DNA of 5,966 nt from Burkholderiales bacterium (lineage in GTDB: Bacteria; Pseudomonadota; Gammaproteobacteria; Burkholderiales; Usitatibacteraceae), in contig JADGRS010000218.1 of assembly GCA_017880705.1 (NCBI GenBank), positions 1-5,966 on the forward strand. The letters are read 5' to 3'. A program made the translations under genes and the position numbers. Positions 1-5,966 of the stretch are shown here, piece after piece. Below the pieces are notes generated by a model. That model searched no databases and was not told the origin of the DNA. It saw only the letters and a program-made list of their open reading frames with translations. Position 1 is the stretch's first letter. Every line of letters starts with the position of its first letter.

Positions 1-1027
1 AGGCGAGGGCCGCCGCGCGCGGCGCATCGATGAGGCCGCGTTGCGCGAGGGCCGCGAGCGCGATCCTCGTGGACGTCGTGCGCAATCCCGGATCGCGCCC
101 GCCGCGCACCATCTGGAAGAGCTGGACCGCGAACTCGATCTCGCGGATGCCGCCGGCGCCCACCTTGATGTCGTCGACCTTGCGCCTGCGGATCGCGGTC
201 TCGAAGATGCGGGCGTGCAGCTCGCGCAACTGCTCGAGCATCCCGTAGTCCAGGTAGCGCCGATACACGAACGGCTCCACGCGAGAAGCCACGACCTGCG
301 CGGGGCCCGTCACCACGCGCGCCTTGAGCCACGCGTAGCGCTCCCACGGCCGGGCGTGGGCGACGAAGTAGTCCTCGAGGGACGAAAGCGACGCGGCGAG
401 GGGCCCGCTGTCGCCGAAGGGGCGCAGCCGCATGTCGACGCGAAACGCGAGCCCGTCGGACGTGATCTCCGAGAGAAGGGCGATGAGGCGCTTTCCCGCG
501 TCGACGTGCAGCTCGTGCGTGGACACTCGCAGGGGGCCCGAGGTCTCGCCATCGCCACCGCCCTCGTAGAGGAAGACGAGGTCCACGTCGGAAGAGACGT
601 TCAGCTCCTCGCCGCCGAGCTTCCCGAGCGCCACGACGATGAGGCCCCCCCCGCGCCCGCCCGGTGGAGCGCCGTGCGCGGCGAGGGACGCCCGCCACGC
701 CTGCGCCGTCGCCGCGGCGATGCTCTCGTCGGCGAGCGCAGTCATCGTCGCGAACACCTCGTCGAGGGACGCCGCCGCGTTCAGGTCGCGGTGGGCGAGG
801 GTCACCATCACGCGCTCGCGAAGCTGCCTGAGCCGCGGCGCCGTGGCCTCGGGGTCGGCGGCGAGGAATGCGCGCATCTCGTCGCGCGTGAAGGGACGCG
901 CACCGCGCGCTTCGAGCTCGCTCACCACCTCGGGGCGCGCGTGGGCGACGCGCGCGACGTACCGGGAGAGCCGCAGCGTGCGCTCGAATGCGGCGCGAGA
1001 CGTCAACGGAACGAGGCTCTTCGGCAT
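1..1027 (-). CDS. glnE: Bifunctional glutamine synthetase adenylyltransferase/adenylyl-removase, N-terminal part (runs off left edge)
   Basis: GlnE attaches AMP to, and removes it from, a tyrosine on glutamine synthetase in response to the PII protein and glutamine, tuning ammonia assimilation in the cytoplasm. Reading the minus strand from ATG at 1027-1025 gives 342 uninterrupted codons (MPKSLVPLTSRAAFERTL...) to the window edge. Family members are about 900-1000 residues, so this is roughly the first third: the adenylyl-removing half. Visible signatures are GKLGG (135-139), the nucleotidyltransferase metal-binding SSDVDL (145-150, with D147 and D149), RVDMRLRPFGDSGPL (196-210), WERYAWLKAR (228-237) and DIKVGAGGIREIEF (286-299), the last marking the start of the helical GlnD/GlnE-type domain. 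No key residue is missing in the visible part. There is no convincing Shine-Dalgarno sequence before the ATG. The gene is divergent from yhdP. The identification is firm; the exact start is less so. Confidence 0.95.
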   Translation of the reverse strand, partial: MPKSLVPLTSRAAFERTLRLSRYVARVAHARPEVVSELEARGARPFTRDEMRAFLAADPEATAPRLRQLRERVMVTLAHRDLNAAASLDEVFATMTALADESIAAATAQAWRASLAAHGAPPGGRGGGLIVVALGKLGGEELNVSSDVDLVFLYEGGGDGETSGPLRVSTHELHVDAGKRLIALLSEITSDGLAFRVDMRLRPFGDSGPLAASLSSLEDYFVAHARPWERYAWLKARVVTGPAQVVASRVEPFVYRRYLDYGMLEQLRELHARIFETAIRRRKVDDIKVGAGGIREIEFAVQLFQMVRGGRDPGLRTTSTRIALAALAQRGLIDAPRAAALA

Positions 1028-1050
1028 TGAGGCGCTACAATATCGCAAGT
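1028..1050. promoter_or_regulatory. Candidate overlapping divergent promoter core between glnE and yhdP
   Basis: TACAAT at 1036-1041 on the plus strand matches the sigma-70 -10 consensus at five of six positions and sits about 60 bases before the candidate ATC start of yhdP. The same bases read on the minus strand give TATTGT (1042-1037), a weaker -10, only 9 bases before the glnE ATG. The A/T-rich patch stands out in very GC-rich surroundings. No good -35 hexamer lies 16-18 bases upstream on the plus strand (around 1012-1019, inside glnE), so the yhdP promoter would need an activator or be weak. This is inference from base composition and consensus only. Confidence 0.3.
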
Positions 1051-1053
1051 GAT

Positions 1054-1063
1054 CGGGGCCCCG
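1054..1063. repeat. Perfect 10-bp GC palindrome in the glnE-yhdP gap
   Basis: CGGGGCCCCG is a perfect self-complementary sequence with no loop. It lies just downstream of where transcription from the TACAAT element would begin, and upstream of the GAGGA ribosome-binding site. It could be an operator half-pair or simply chance in GC-rich DNA. There is no loop and no T-tract, so it is not a terminator. Confidence 0.25.
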
Positions 1064-1088
1064 TCGCAGCGAGGCCCAAAACCCGCCC

Positions 1089-1093
1089 GAGGA
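1089..1093 (+). promoter_or_regulatory. Ribosome-binding site that argues for an upstream yhdP start
   Basis: GAGGA is the only good Shine-Dalgarno match upstream of yhdP. Its spacing is 7 bases to the ATC at 1101 (good) but 37 bases to the first standard start codon, the GTG at 1131 (too far). The bases directly before that GTG (ccttctccgc) contain no purine-rich Shine-Dalgarno match. The site therefore decides between the two starts in favour of 1101, if ATC can serve as an initiator here. Confidence 0.4.
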
Positions 1094-1130
1094 CCGCCGA
1101 ATCAAGGCCTTACCGCGATACCTTCTCCGC

Positions 1131-4100
1131 GTGGCGACGGGCGCCGCGGCTTTTCTCGTGGTCGCCTTCGCGTTCGTCGTGATGTACCTGCGCTACGTCG
1201 CGCTGCCGAACGTCGACGACTACCGCGCACGCATCGTCTCGTCCATCGAGAAGGCGTCGGGGATGAACGTCTCCGTGAGCTCGATCCACGGGGGATGGGA
1301 CGGACTGCGGCCGAGCCTTTCGCTCGAAGGCTTCGCGATCAACGACGGACGCGGAAAGGCGGCGCTCGGCTTCGAGCGGGCCGAGGTGACGCTCTCGTGG
1401 TGGACGCTCCTGCTGGGCAAGCTGCGCTTCCAGGACGTCGATTTCTATCGACCCGCGCTTGCGCTGCGCCGCGGCGCCGACGGCCTCATCTATCTCGGCG
1501 ACAAGCCGCTCAACGAGGCGGGACCCGGCGATGGCGCCTTCACCGAGTGGCTCCTCGCGCAGCCGCGGCTGAGCATCCACGACGCGACGCTTGCGTGGCG
1601 CGACGAGAAGGCGGAGGCGCCCGAGGTGCAGCTCACCGGCGTGGAGATCACGGTCGAGCGCCATCGCGGACGCCACCACGCCTCGCTCACCGCGGTGCCG
1701 CCGCCCGAGCTCGCCGGGCGCATCGACCTTCGCGCCGACGTGAAGCTCACGCGCGATGGCGCGCGGTGGCGCGCCGAGGGCGATGCCTACGGCGAGAGCC
1801 GCAACGCCGATCTCGGATTGCTGCGCGCGCACCTTCCGGTCCCGGATTCCCTGCGAAGCGGCGTGGGAAGCGTGCGCGTGTGGGCGCATTTCAATCGCGA
1901 CGGCGTGAACGAGGTCGTCGCGGACCTCAACATGCGCGACGCGAAGGCGCAGCTCGCCGCCGACTTGCTGCCGCTCGAGCTCGCGGCGATCTCGGGGCGC
2001 GCGACGTACCGCGTGGAGGCCGACGGATTCACGTTCGCGACCCAGGGGCTGCGATTCCAGCTCGCCAGCGGCGTCGTCGCGCATCTCGGCGATTTCTCCC
2101 TCTCGCGCCGCGCCGAGGCGGGCAAGCCCGAGCGTGTCGCGATCAGCGCCGACGGCATCGACCTGAAGATCGCGGCGACGCTCCTCGACTACTTCCCGGT
2201 GCCGCGCGACGTGAAGGGCCAGGTGCTGCGCTTCGCCCCCCGCGGTCGCATCCTCGACGCCACCGTCGCATGGACGGGAGGCTCGACCGCGCCCGTGCTG
2301 ACTTACACGGTGAAGGGCCGGTTCGAGGACCTCGCCATCAATCCGGTGGAGCAATATCCGGGCGTCTCGGGAGTCACCGGCGCGATCGATGGAACCCAGG
2401 ACGGGGGCACGGTCCAGATCGACTCGAAGAACGTCGGTTTCGTGCTCGAGCGCTTCTTCAAGGCGCCGCTCGCCTTCGACGCGATCGACGCCCACGCGAC
2501 GTGGAAGCACGTCGGCAACGCGATCGAGGTCGCGATCGCCGATGCGCACTTCGCCAACCCGGACGCCGAGGGCCAGGTTTCGGGGACGTGGCGCTCCCTT
2601 CCCGACGCGAAGGAGCGCTCGCCGGGATTCGTCGACCTCAAGGGCACGTTCTCGCGCGCGATGTCGAGCCGCGTCGCCTACTACATGCCCAACCGCATCG
2701 CCGCGACGCGCGACTGGCTCGAGCGCGCGATCCAGGCGGGAACCAGCAGCCACATCGACTTCGAGGTGAAGGGCGACCTGTGGGGCTTCCCGTTCGGCCC
2801 CGACCAGCCCGGGCATTTCCGCGTCGAGGGCGACGTGCGCGACGGGCGCATCAAGTACCACCCCGACTGGCCGTCGGTGGATGCGATCCGCGGCACCTTC
2901 AAGTTCGAGAATCGCCGCATGGAGATCCACGCGGAACAGGCGACCATCTTCGCGAGCCGCGCCGCCGGCGTGACCGCGATCGTCGACGATCTCGCCGCGA
3001 AGCCGCCGGTGCTCACGTTGAACGCCGACATAGACACCACGGGAGCCGACACTGTGCGTTTCCTTCGCGAGTCTCCGCTGGTGAACGGGCCCGGCTCGTT
3101 CACGCGCGCGGTCGCCGTCGAGGGGCCGGGGCGCCTCAAGCTGCAGCTCGTATATCCGATGTGGGGCATGGACCCGGTGCGAGTGACGGGCGACTACCTC
3201 TTCTCAGGCGCCACGGCGACCGTGGGCAGGTCGCTCGCGATGCGCGATGTGCGCGGCCACCTGGCGTTCACGGAGCGCGGCGTGCGCGCGAACGACGTCG
3301 TGGGCACCCTCTTCGGCAAGCCCGCGTCGCTCACGATGGCGACACAGCCGGATGGCCAGGTCGTCACGCAGATCGAAGGCAAGCTCGACGCGAGCGCGCT
3401 GGACGCCTACGCGCCCGAGGCGATCGTCACGAGGCTCGGCGGAAGCGCCGACTGGAAGGCGCGCGTCGTGTCGGGAAAGCAGGGAAGCGAGCTCGTGGTC
3501 AGCTCGGACCTGAAGGGACTCGAATCGCGCCTTCCGCCGCCGCTCGCGAAGGCCGCCGACGATGCGCGGAGCGCGACCTTCACGATGTCGAAGCTCGGCA
3601 CGGACAACGAGGTGACGACGGTGGCGCTCTCCGACGGCGTGAACGCGAGGATCTCGAGGAGCGTCGTCGCCGGCAACGAGCGCTGGAACGCCGCCCTCAA
3701 GTTCGGCGCTCCCGTGGGATCGGAGCCGGTGCGCGAGGGCCTATGGCTCTACGGCGAGCTCCCGTTTCTCGACGTGGATGCGTGGCAGGCGATCTTCGCC
3801 ATGCCGCGGAGCGGCGATGCGCCGCCGACGGCGCCGCCGGGCGTGGAGCTGCGCGGGGTCGAGGTCAAGCTCGGTCGCGTTCGCTATTGGGGACGCGAGT
3901 TCGCGCAGATGGCCACGCAGCTCGCCCGCAGCGGCTCCGAGTGGTCCGGCAAGCTCGAGAGCCCCCTTGTCGCGGGCGATATTCGCTGGAACTGGGAAGG
4001 CAAGGGACGCCTGGCCGCGAAGCTCGAGCGCCTCTCCATCATCGAGCCCACGCCGGTTGCCGGCGCGGTCGAAGCGCAGCGCGTCGACTCCGACCTTCCC

Positions 4101-4991
4101 GCCCTCGACGTCACCGCGGAGCGTTTCGAGTTCAAGGGCAAGTGGCTCGGCCGCCTCGACCTCAAGGCCGAGCCCGACGGCGACGAGTGGCGCATCGACA
4201 AGCTCGACATCGTGAACGGGCACGCGAATTTCCGCTCGACCGGCGCTTGGCGCCGCACGGCCGCCGGCTCGCTCACGTCGCTGCACCTGAAGCTCGAGAC
4301 CGAGAACCTGAACGCGCTCATGGGGCAGTTCGGCTACGGGGACTACCTGAAGCGTGGCAGCGGCCTGCTCGAGGGCGCGCTGGTGTGGCCGGGTTACCCC
4401 TACGACTACTCGACCTCGATCCTCGCGGGCACCCTCAAGGTCGAGGCGCGCACGGGACAGTTCGCCAAGATCGAGCCGGGCGCCGGAAAGCTCCTCGGGC
4501 TTCTTTCGCTGCAATCGCTGCCGCAGCGCGCGATGTTCGATTTCCGCGACGTATTCAGCGCGGGCTTCGCCTTCGACCGCATCCAGGGCAACGTGAAGGT
4601 CGCGCGCGGGGTGCTCATGACTGACGGCTTCGAGATCAGCGGCCCCTCGGCCTTCGTGAGCATGTCGGGCGAGGTGTCGATTCCGCAGGAGACGCAGTCC
4701 CTCCTGATGCACATCGTCCCCGAGGTCGGCGAGGGCATCGCGCTCGCGGCGACGCTCATCGGCACGCCCGTGCTCGGGCTTTCGACGCTCCTCGTCTCCA
4801 AGCTGCTGAAAAATCCCTTCGGCAAGGTGGTCGCCTACGAATACCAGGTCACCGGCTCGTGGGATAATCCGCAAGTCGCGCGATTGTCGGCGCCGCCTCC
4901 GAAGACCGCCGCGATCCCCCCCACTACGCCCCAAGCCGTTCCGACGACGGCCGCCGCGAATCCACCCCCGTCGCCGGCGCGCAATCCCTGA
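1131..4991 (+). CDS. yhdP: YhdP family (TIGR02099) AsmA-like phospholipid transport protein
   Basis: YhdP belongs to the AsmA-like family (with TamB and YdbH in E. coli) whose members bridge the periplasm and help carry phospholipids from inner to outer membrane. This protein is 1286 residues from GTG 1131, close to the roughly 1270 of E. coli YhdP. Residues 2-20 form one hydrophobic membrane anchor, followed by LPNVDDYR (25-32) and GGWDGLRPSL (54-63), the family's N-terminal pattern. The long middle is beta-rich AsmA-like repeat sequence (YhdP central region). The C-terminal AsmA-like part has LLGLLSLQSLPQR (1121-1133), then FDFRDVFSAGFAFDRIQGN, MSGEVSIPQETQ (from about 1178) and TGSWDNPQV (1241-1249). 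A Pro/Ala/Thr-rich tail (1254-1286) ends it. GTG is the first standard start, but the in-frame stretch from ATC 1101 adds IKALPRYLLR, which supplies the basic n-region; the true start may be there. The amidase gene follows by 3 bases. Family call firm, start uncertain. Confidence 0.93.
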   Translation: MATGAAAFLVVAFAFVVMYLRYVALPNVDDYRARIVSSIEKASGMNVSVSSIHGGWDGLRPSLSLEGFAINDGRGKAALGFERAEVTLSWWTLLLGKLRFQDVDFYRPALALRRGADGLIYLGDKPLNEAGPGDGAFTEWLLAQPRLSIHDATLAWRDEKAEAPEVQLTGVEITVERHRGRHHASLTAVPPPELAGRIDLRADVKLTRDGARWRAEGDAYGESRNADLGLLRAHLPVPDSLRSGVGSVRVWAHFNRDGVNEVVADLNMRDAKAQLAADLLPLELAAISGRATYRVEADGFTFATQGLRFQLASGVVAHLGDFSLSRRAEAGKPERVAISADGIDLKIAATLLDYFPVPRDVKGQVLRFAPRGRILDATVAWTGGSTAPVLTYTVKGRFEDLAINPVEQYPGVSGVTGAIDGTQDGGTVQIDSKNVGFVLERFFKAPLAFDAIDAHATWKHVGNAIEVAIADAHFANPDAEGQVSGTWRSLPDAKERSPGFVDLKGTFSRAMSSRVAYYMPNRIAATRDWLERAIQAGTSSHIDFEVKGDLWGFPFGPDQPGHFRVEGDVRDGRIKYHPDWPSVDAIRGTFKFENRRMEIHAEQATIFASRAAGVTAIVDDLAAKPPVLTLNADIDTTGADTVRFLRESPLVNGPGSFTRAVAVEGPGRLKLQLVYPMWGMDPVRVTGDYLFSGATATVGRSLAMRDVRGHLAFTERGVRANDVVGTLFGKPASLTMATQPDGQVVTQIEGKLDASALDAYAPEAIVTRLGGSADWKARVVSGKQGSELVVSSDLKGLESRLPPPLAKAADDARSATFTMSKLGTDNEVTTVALSDGVNARISRSVVAGNERWNAALKFGAPVGSEPVREGLWLYGELPFLDVDAWQAIFAMPRSGDAPPTAPPGVELRGVEVKLGRVRYWGREFAQMATQLARSGSEWSGKLESPLVAGDIRWNWEGKGRLAAKLERLSIIEPTPVAGAVEAQRVDSDLPALDVTAERFEFKGKWLGRLDLKAEPDGDEWRIDKLDIVNGHANFRSTGAWRRTAAGSLTSLHLKLETENLNALMGQFGYGDYLKRGSGLLEGALVWPGYPYDYSTSILAGTLKVEARTGQFAKIEPGAGKLLGLLSLQSLPQRAMFDFRDVFSAGFAFDRIQGNVKVARGVLMTDGFEISGPSAFVSMSGEVSIPQETQSLLMHIVPEVGEGIALAATLIGTPVLGLSTLLVSKLLKNPFGKVVAYEYQVTGSWDNPQVARLSAPPPKTAAIPPTTPQAVPTTAAANPPPSPARNP

Positions 4992-4994
4992 CCG

Positions 4995-5867
4995 ATGATC
5001 ATCACCAAGAACTCGACCACTCCGGACGCGCTGCGCGAGACGATGTCCTCGACGCAGTCGATGTTCCGCGTGGCCGCGATCCAGATGGCTTCGGGTCCGA
5101 ACGTGCCGGCGAACCTGCAGGAAGCCGGGCGCCTCATCGAGCTTGCCGCGGCCACGGGCGCGCGCATCATCGCGCTGCCCGAATACTTCGCGATCATGGG
5201 CATGAAGGACACGGACAAGGTCGAGGCGCGCGAGAAGGACGGCGACGGCCCGATCCAGTCCTTCCTCGCCGGAGAGGCGCGGCGCCACCGCGTGTGGATC
5301 GTCGGCGGCTCCGTTCCGCTCGAGTCGAGCCGGCCCGACAAGGTGCGCAACTCGTGCCTGGTCTACGACCAGGAAGGCACGCGCGTCGCCCGCTACGACA
5401 AGATCCACCTGTTCGGCTTCGACATGGGGCAGGAGCGCTACACCGAGGAGCGCACCATCGAGCCCGGCACGCAGATCTGCACGGTCGAATCCCCCTACGG
5501 CAAGCTGGGGATCTCGGTGTGCTACGACCTGCGCTTTCCGGAGCTGTACCGCGCCATGGGGGACGTCGACATCATCCTCGTGCCGTCGGCCTTCACCGAA
5601 ACCACCGGGAAGGCCCACTGGGATACGCTCATCCGCGCCCGCGCCATCGAGAACCTCGCCTACGTGATCGCTCCGGCCCAGGGCGGCTATCACGTGAACG
5701 GCCGCGAAACCCACGGTCATACGATGATCGTGGATCCTTGGGGGGTGGTGCTCGATCGGCTGCCGCGAGGCTCCGGGGTTGTGGTCGCTGGCGTGAACCC
5801 CACCTATCAAGCCAAGATACGCCGTAGCCTTCCCGCGTTGACCCACAAGACAATACGCAAGTGGTAG
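4995..5867 (+). CDS. Carbon-nitrogen hydrolase, probable deaminated-glutathione amidase (Nit1/YbeM type)
   Basis: This is a cytoplasmic nitrilase-superfamily amidase. The Nit1 group hydrolyses deaminated glutathione to 2-oxoglutarate and Cys-Gly, repairing a transaminase side product. From ATG 4995 it has 290 residues. The catalytic triad is intact: E63 in ALPEYF, K136 in RYDKIHLFGF, C176 in SVCYDLRFPELYRAMG. Further matches to Nit1 are PSAFTETTGKAHWDTLIRAR (197-216), RAIEN, APAQGG (226-231), THGHTMIVDPWG (239-250) and a LPALTHK end. There is no signal peptide. Three starts are possible: 4995, 5043 and 5061. The family usually begins near FRVAAIQM (residues 24-31), which favours 5043 or 5061, but neither has a well-spaced Shine-Dalgarno. 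The first 16 codons carry G or C at 15 third positions, and 4995 lies 3 bases after the yhdP stop, which suits coupled translation, so I chose 4995. Substrate is inferred from family resemblance; omega-amidase or another amide is possible. Confidence 0.92.
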   Translation: MIITKNSTTPDALRETMSSTQSMFRVAAIQMASGPNVPANLQEAGRLIELAAATGARIIALPEYFAIMGMKDTDKVEAREKDGDGPIQSFLAGEARRHRVWIVGGSVPLESSRPDKVRNSCLVYDQEGTRVARYDKIHLFGFDMGQERYTEERTIEPGTQICTVESPYGKLGISVCYDLRFPELYRAMGDVDIILVPSAFTETTGKAHWDTLIRARAIENLAYVIAPAQGGYHVNGRETHGHTMIVDPWGVVLDRLPRGSGVVVAGVNPTYQAKIRRSLPALTHKTIRKW

Positions 5868-5927
5868 CTCACATATGTTAGGCGAAGTTAACAGAAGTTC
5901 GAAGCATTTTAGAGCTGATCGCAACCA
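5868..5927. other. A+T-rich intergenic gap with short repeats
   Basis: These 60 bases are clearly richer in A+T than the rest of the window. They hold an 8-bp palindrome ACATATGT (5871-5878), a GAAGTT direct repeat spaced 10 bases apart (5884-5889 and 5894-5899), GTTAAC (5887-5892) and TTCGAA (5898-5903). TTAACA at 5888-5893 resembles a -35 element, but no -10 lies at the right distance. I see no stem-loop followed by a T-run, so there is no recognisable intrinsic terminator for the yhdP-amidase unit. The gap probably carries the promoter or regulator site of the next gene. Confidence 0.4.
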
Positions 5928-5966
5928 ATGACTAAACCTGGACCTACTCCCCTCGAGATCGCCAGA
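5928..5966 (+). CDS. Start of an unidentified gene, possibly a GGDEF-type regulator (runs off right edge)
   Basis: ATG at 5928 opens 13 codons in frame to the window edge, reading MTKPGPTPLEIAR. There is no strong Shine-Dalgarno; AGAG at 5911-5914 is 13 bases away, rather far. The PLEIAR ending resembles, from memory, the N-terminus of betaproteobacterial GGDEF (diguanylate cyclase) proteins that continue IARETLRRLA. Thirteen residues are far too few to establish this. It could equally be another protein or a chance ORF, although its position after an A+T-rich gap fits a gene start. In this neighbourhood I would also have expected tldD, whose usual N-terminus this does not resemble. Confidence 0.35.
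   Translation, partial: MTKPGPTPLEIAR

Noticed and set aside
41..1030. A 329-codon plus-strand frame across the glnE region
   Set aside because: The minus-strand reading gives clear GlnE motifs throughout; this frame is its antisense shadow.
1110..2930. A 606-codon antisense open frame under yhdP
   Set aside because: Same composition artefact; no signal, domain or ribosome-binding evidence.
1049..4624. A 1191-codon open frame on the plus strand, offset from yhdP
   Set aside because: Its product is a monotonous Arg/Ala/Gly-rich string with no family signature, while the overlapping yhdP frame has a full set of conserved motifs. It is a shadow of GC-rich coding.
3741..5924. A 727-codon open frame on the minus strand under yhdP and the amidase
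   Set aside because: It is rich in Arg, Gly, Ala, Leu, His and Asp, without motifs, and crosses two well-supported genes and the gap between them. Long antisense frames are normal at this G+C content.
5868..5927. An intrinsic terminator or LexA-type operator after the amidase gene
   Set aside because: No GC stem with a following T-run is present, and AACAG/AGTTC do not form the CTGT-N8-ACAG pattern of a LexA box.
1..5966. Mobile element, CRISPR, toxin-antitoxin or defence genes
   Set aside because: No repeats with regular spacing, no transposase motifs, no tRNA-like sequence and no spare coding space: the three main genes fill nearly the whole window.

Overview
The window looks like a piece of a GC-rich betaproteobacterial chromosome (about two-thirds G+C by eye, strong G/C bias at third codon positions). 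The gene set and order, a glnE start divergent from a yhdP-type giant AsmA-like gene followed by a Nit1-type carbon-nitrogen hydrolase, and the match of these proteins to betaproteobacterial family members as I remember them, point to Betaproteobacteria. I cannot name the genus. I see no tRNA, rRNA, CRISPR array, insertion sequence or phage gene. This is core chromosome rather than an accessory island, and I found no new biological system.

Layout: bases 1-1027 (minus strand) hold the first 342 codons of glnE, the bifunctional adenylyltransferase/adenylyl-removase that controls glutamine synthetase; the gene runs off the left edge. A short divergent gap (1028 to about 1100 or 1130) follows, with an overlapping pair of -10-like sequences and a 10-bp GC palindrome. 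Bases 1131-4991 (+), or 1101-4991 if an unusual ATC start is used, encode a roughly 1290-residue YhdP/TIGR02099 AsmA-like protein: one N-terminal membrane anchor and a very long periplasmic part. Three bases after its stop, 4995-5867 (+) encodes a nitrilase-superfamily amidase with an intact Glu-Lys-Cys triad, most like the deaminated-glutathione amidase group (Nit1/YbeM). After it comes an A+T-rich 60-base gap and the first 13 codons of another plus-strand gene (5928-5966), tentatively a GGDEF-type regulator.

How they fit together: yhdP and the amidase are almost certainly one transcription unit, probably with translational coupling. YhdP-family proteins help move phospholipids from the inner to the outer membrane; the amidase repairs a damaged glutathione metabolite in the cytoplasm. 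I see no direct biochemical link between them, and the pairing is a recurrent neighbourhood in this group as I recall it. glnE is read the other way and is functionally separate (nitrogen regulation).

The points most worth a second look are the start of yhdP, where the best Shine-Dalgarno sequence and the missing basic n-region both point to an ATC codon at 1101, and the unusual composition of the gap before the last gene.
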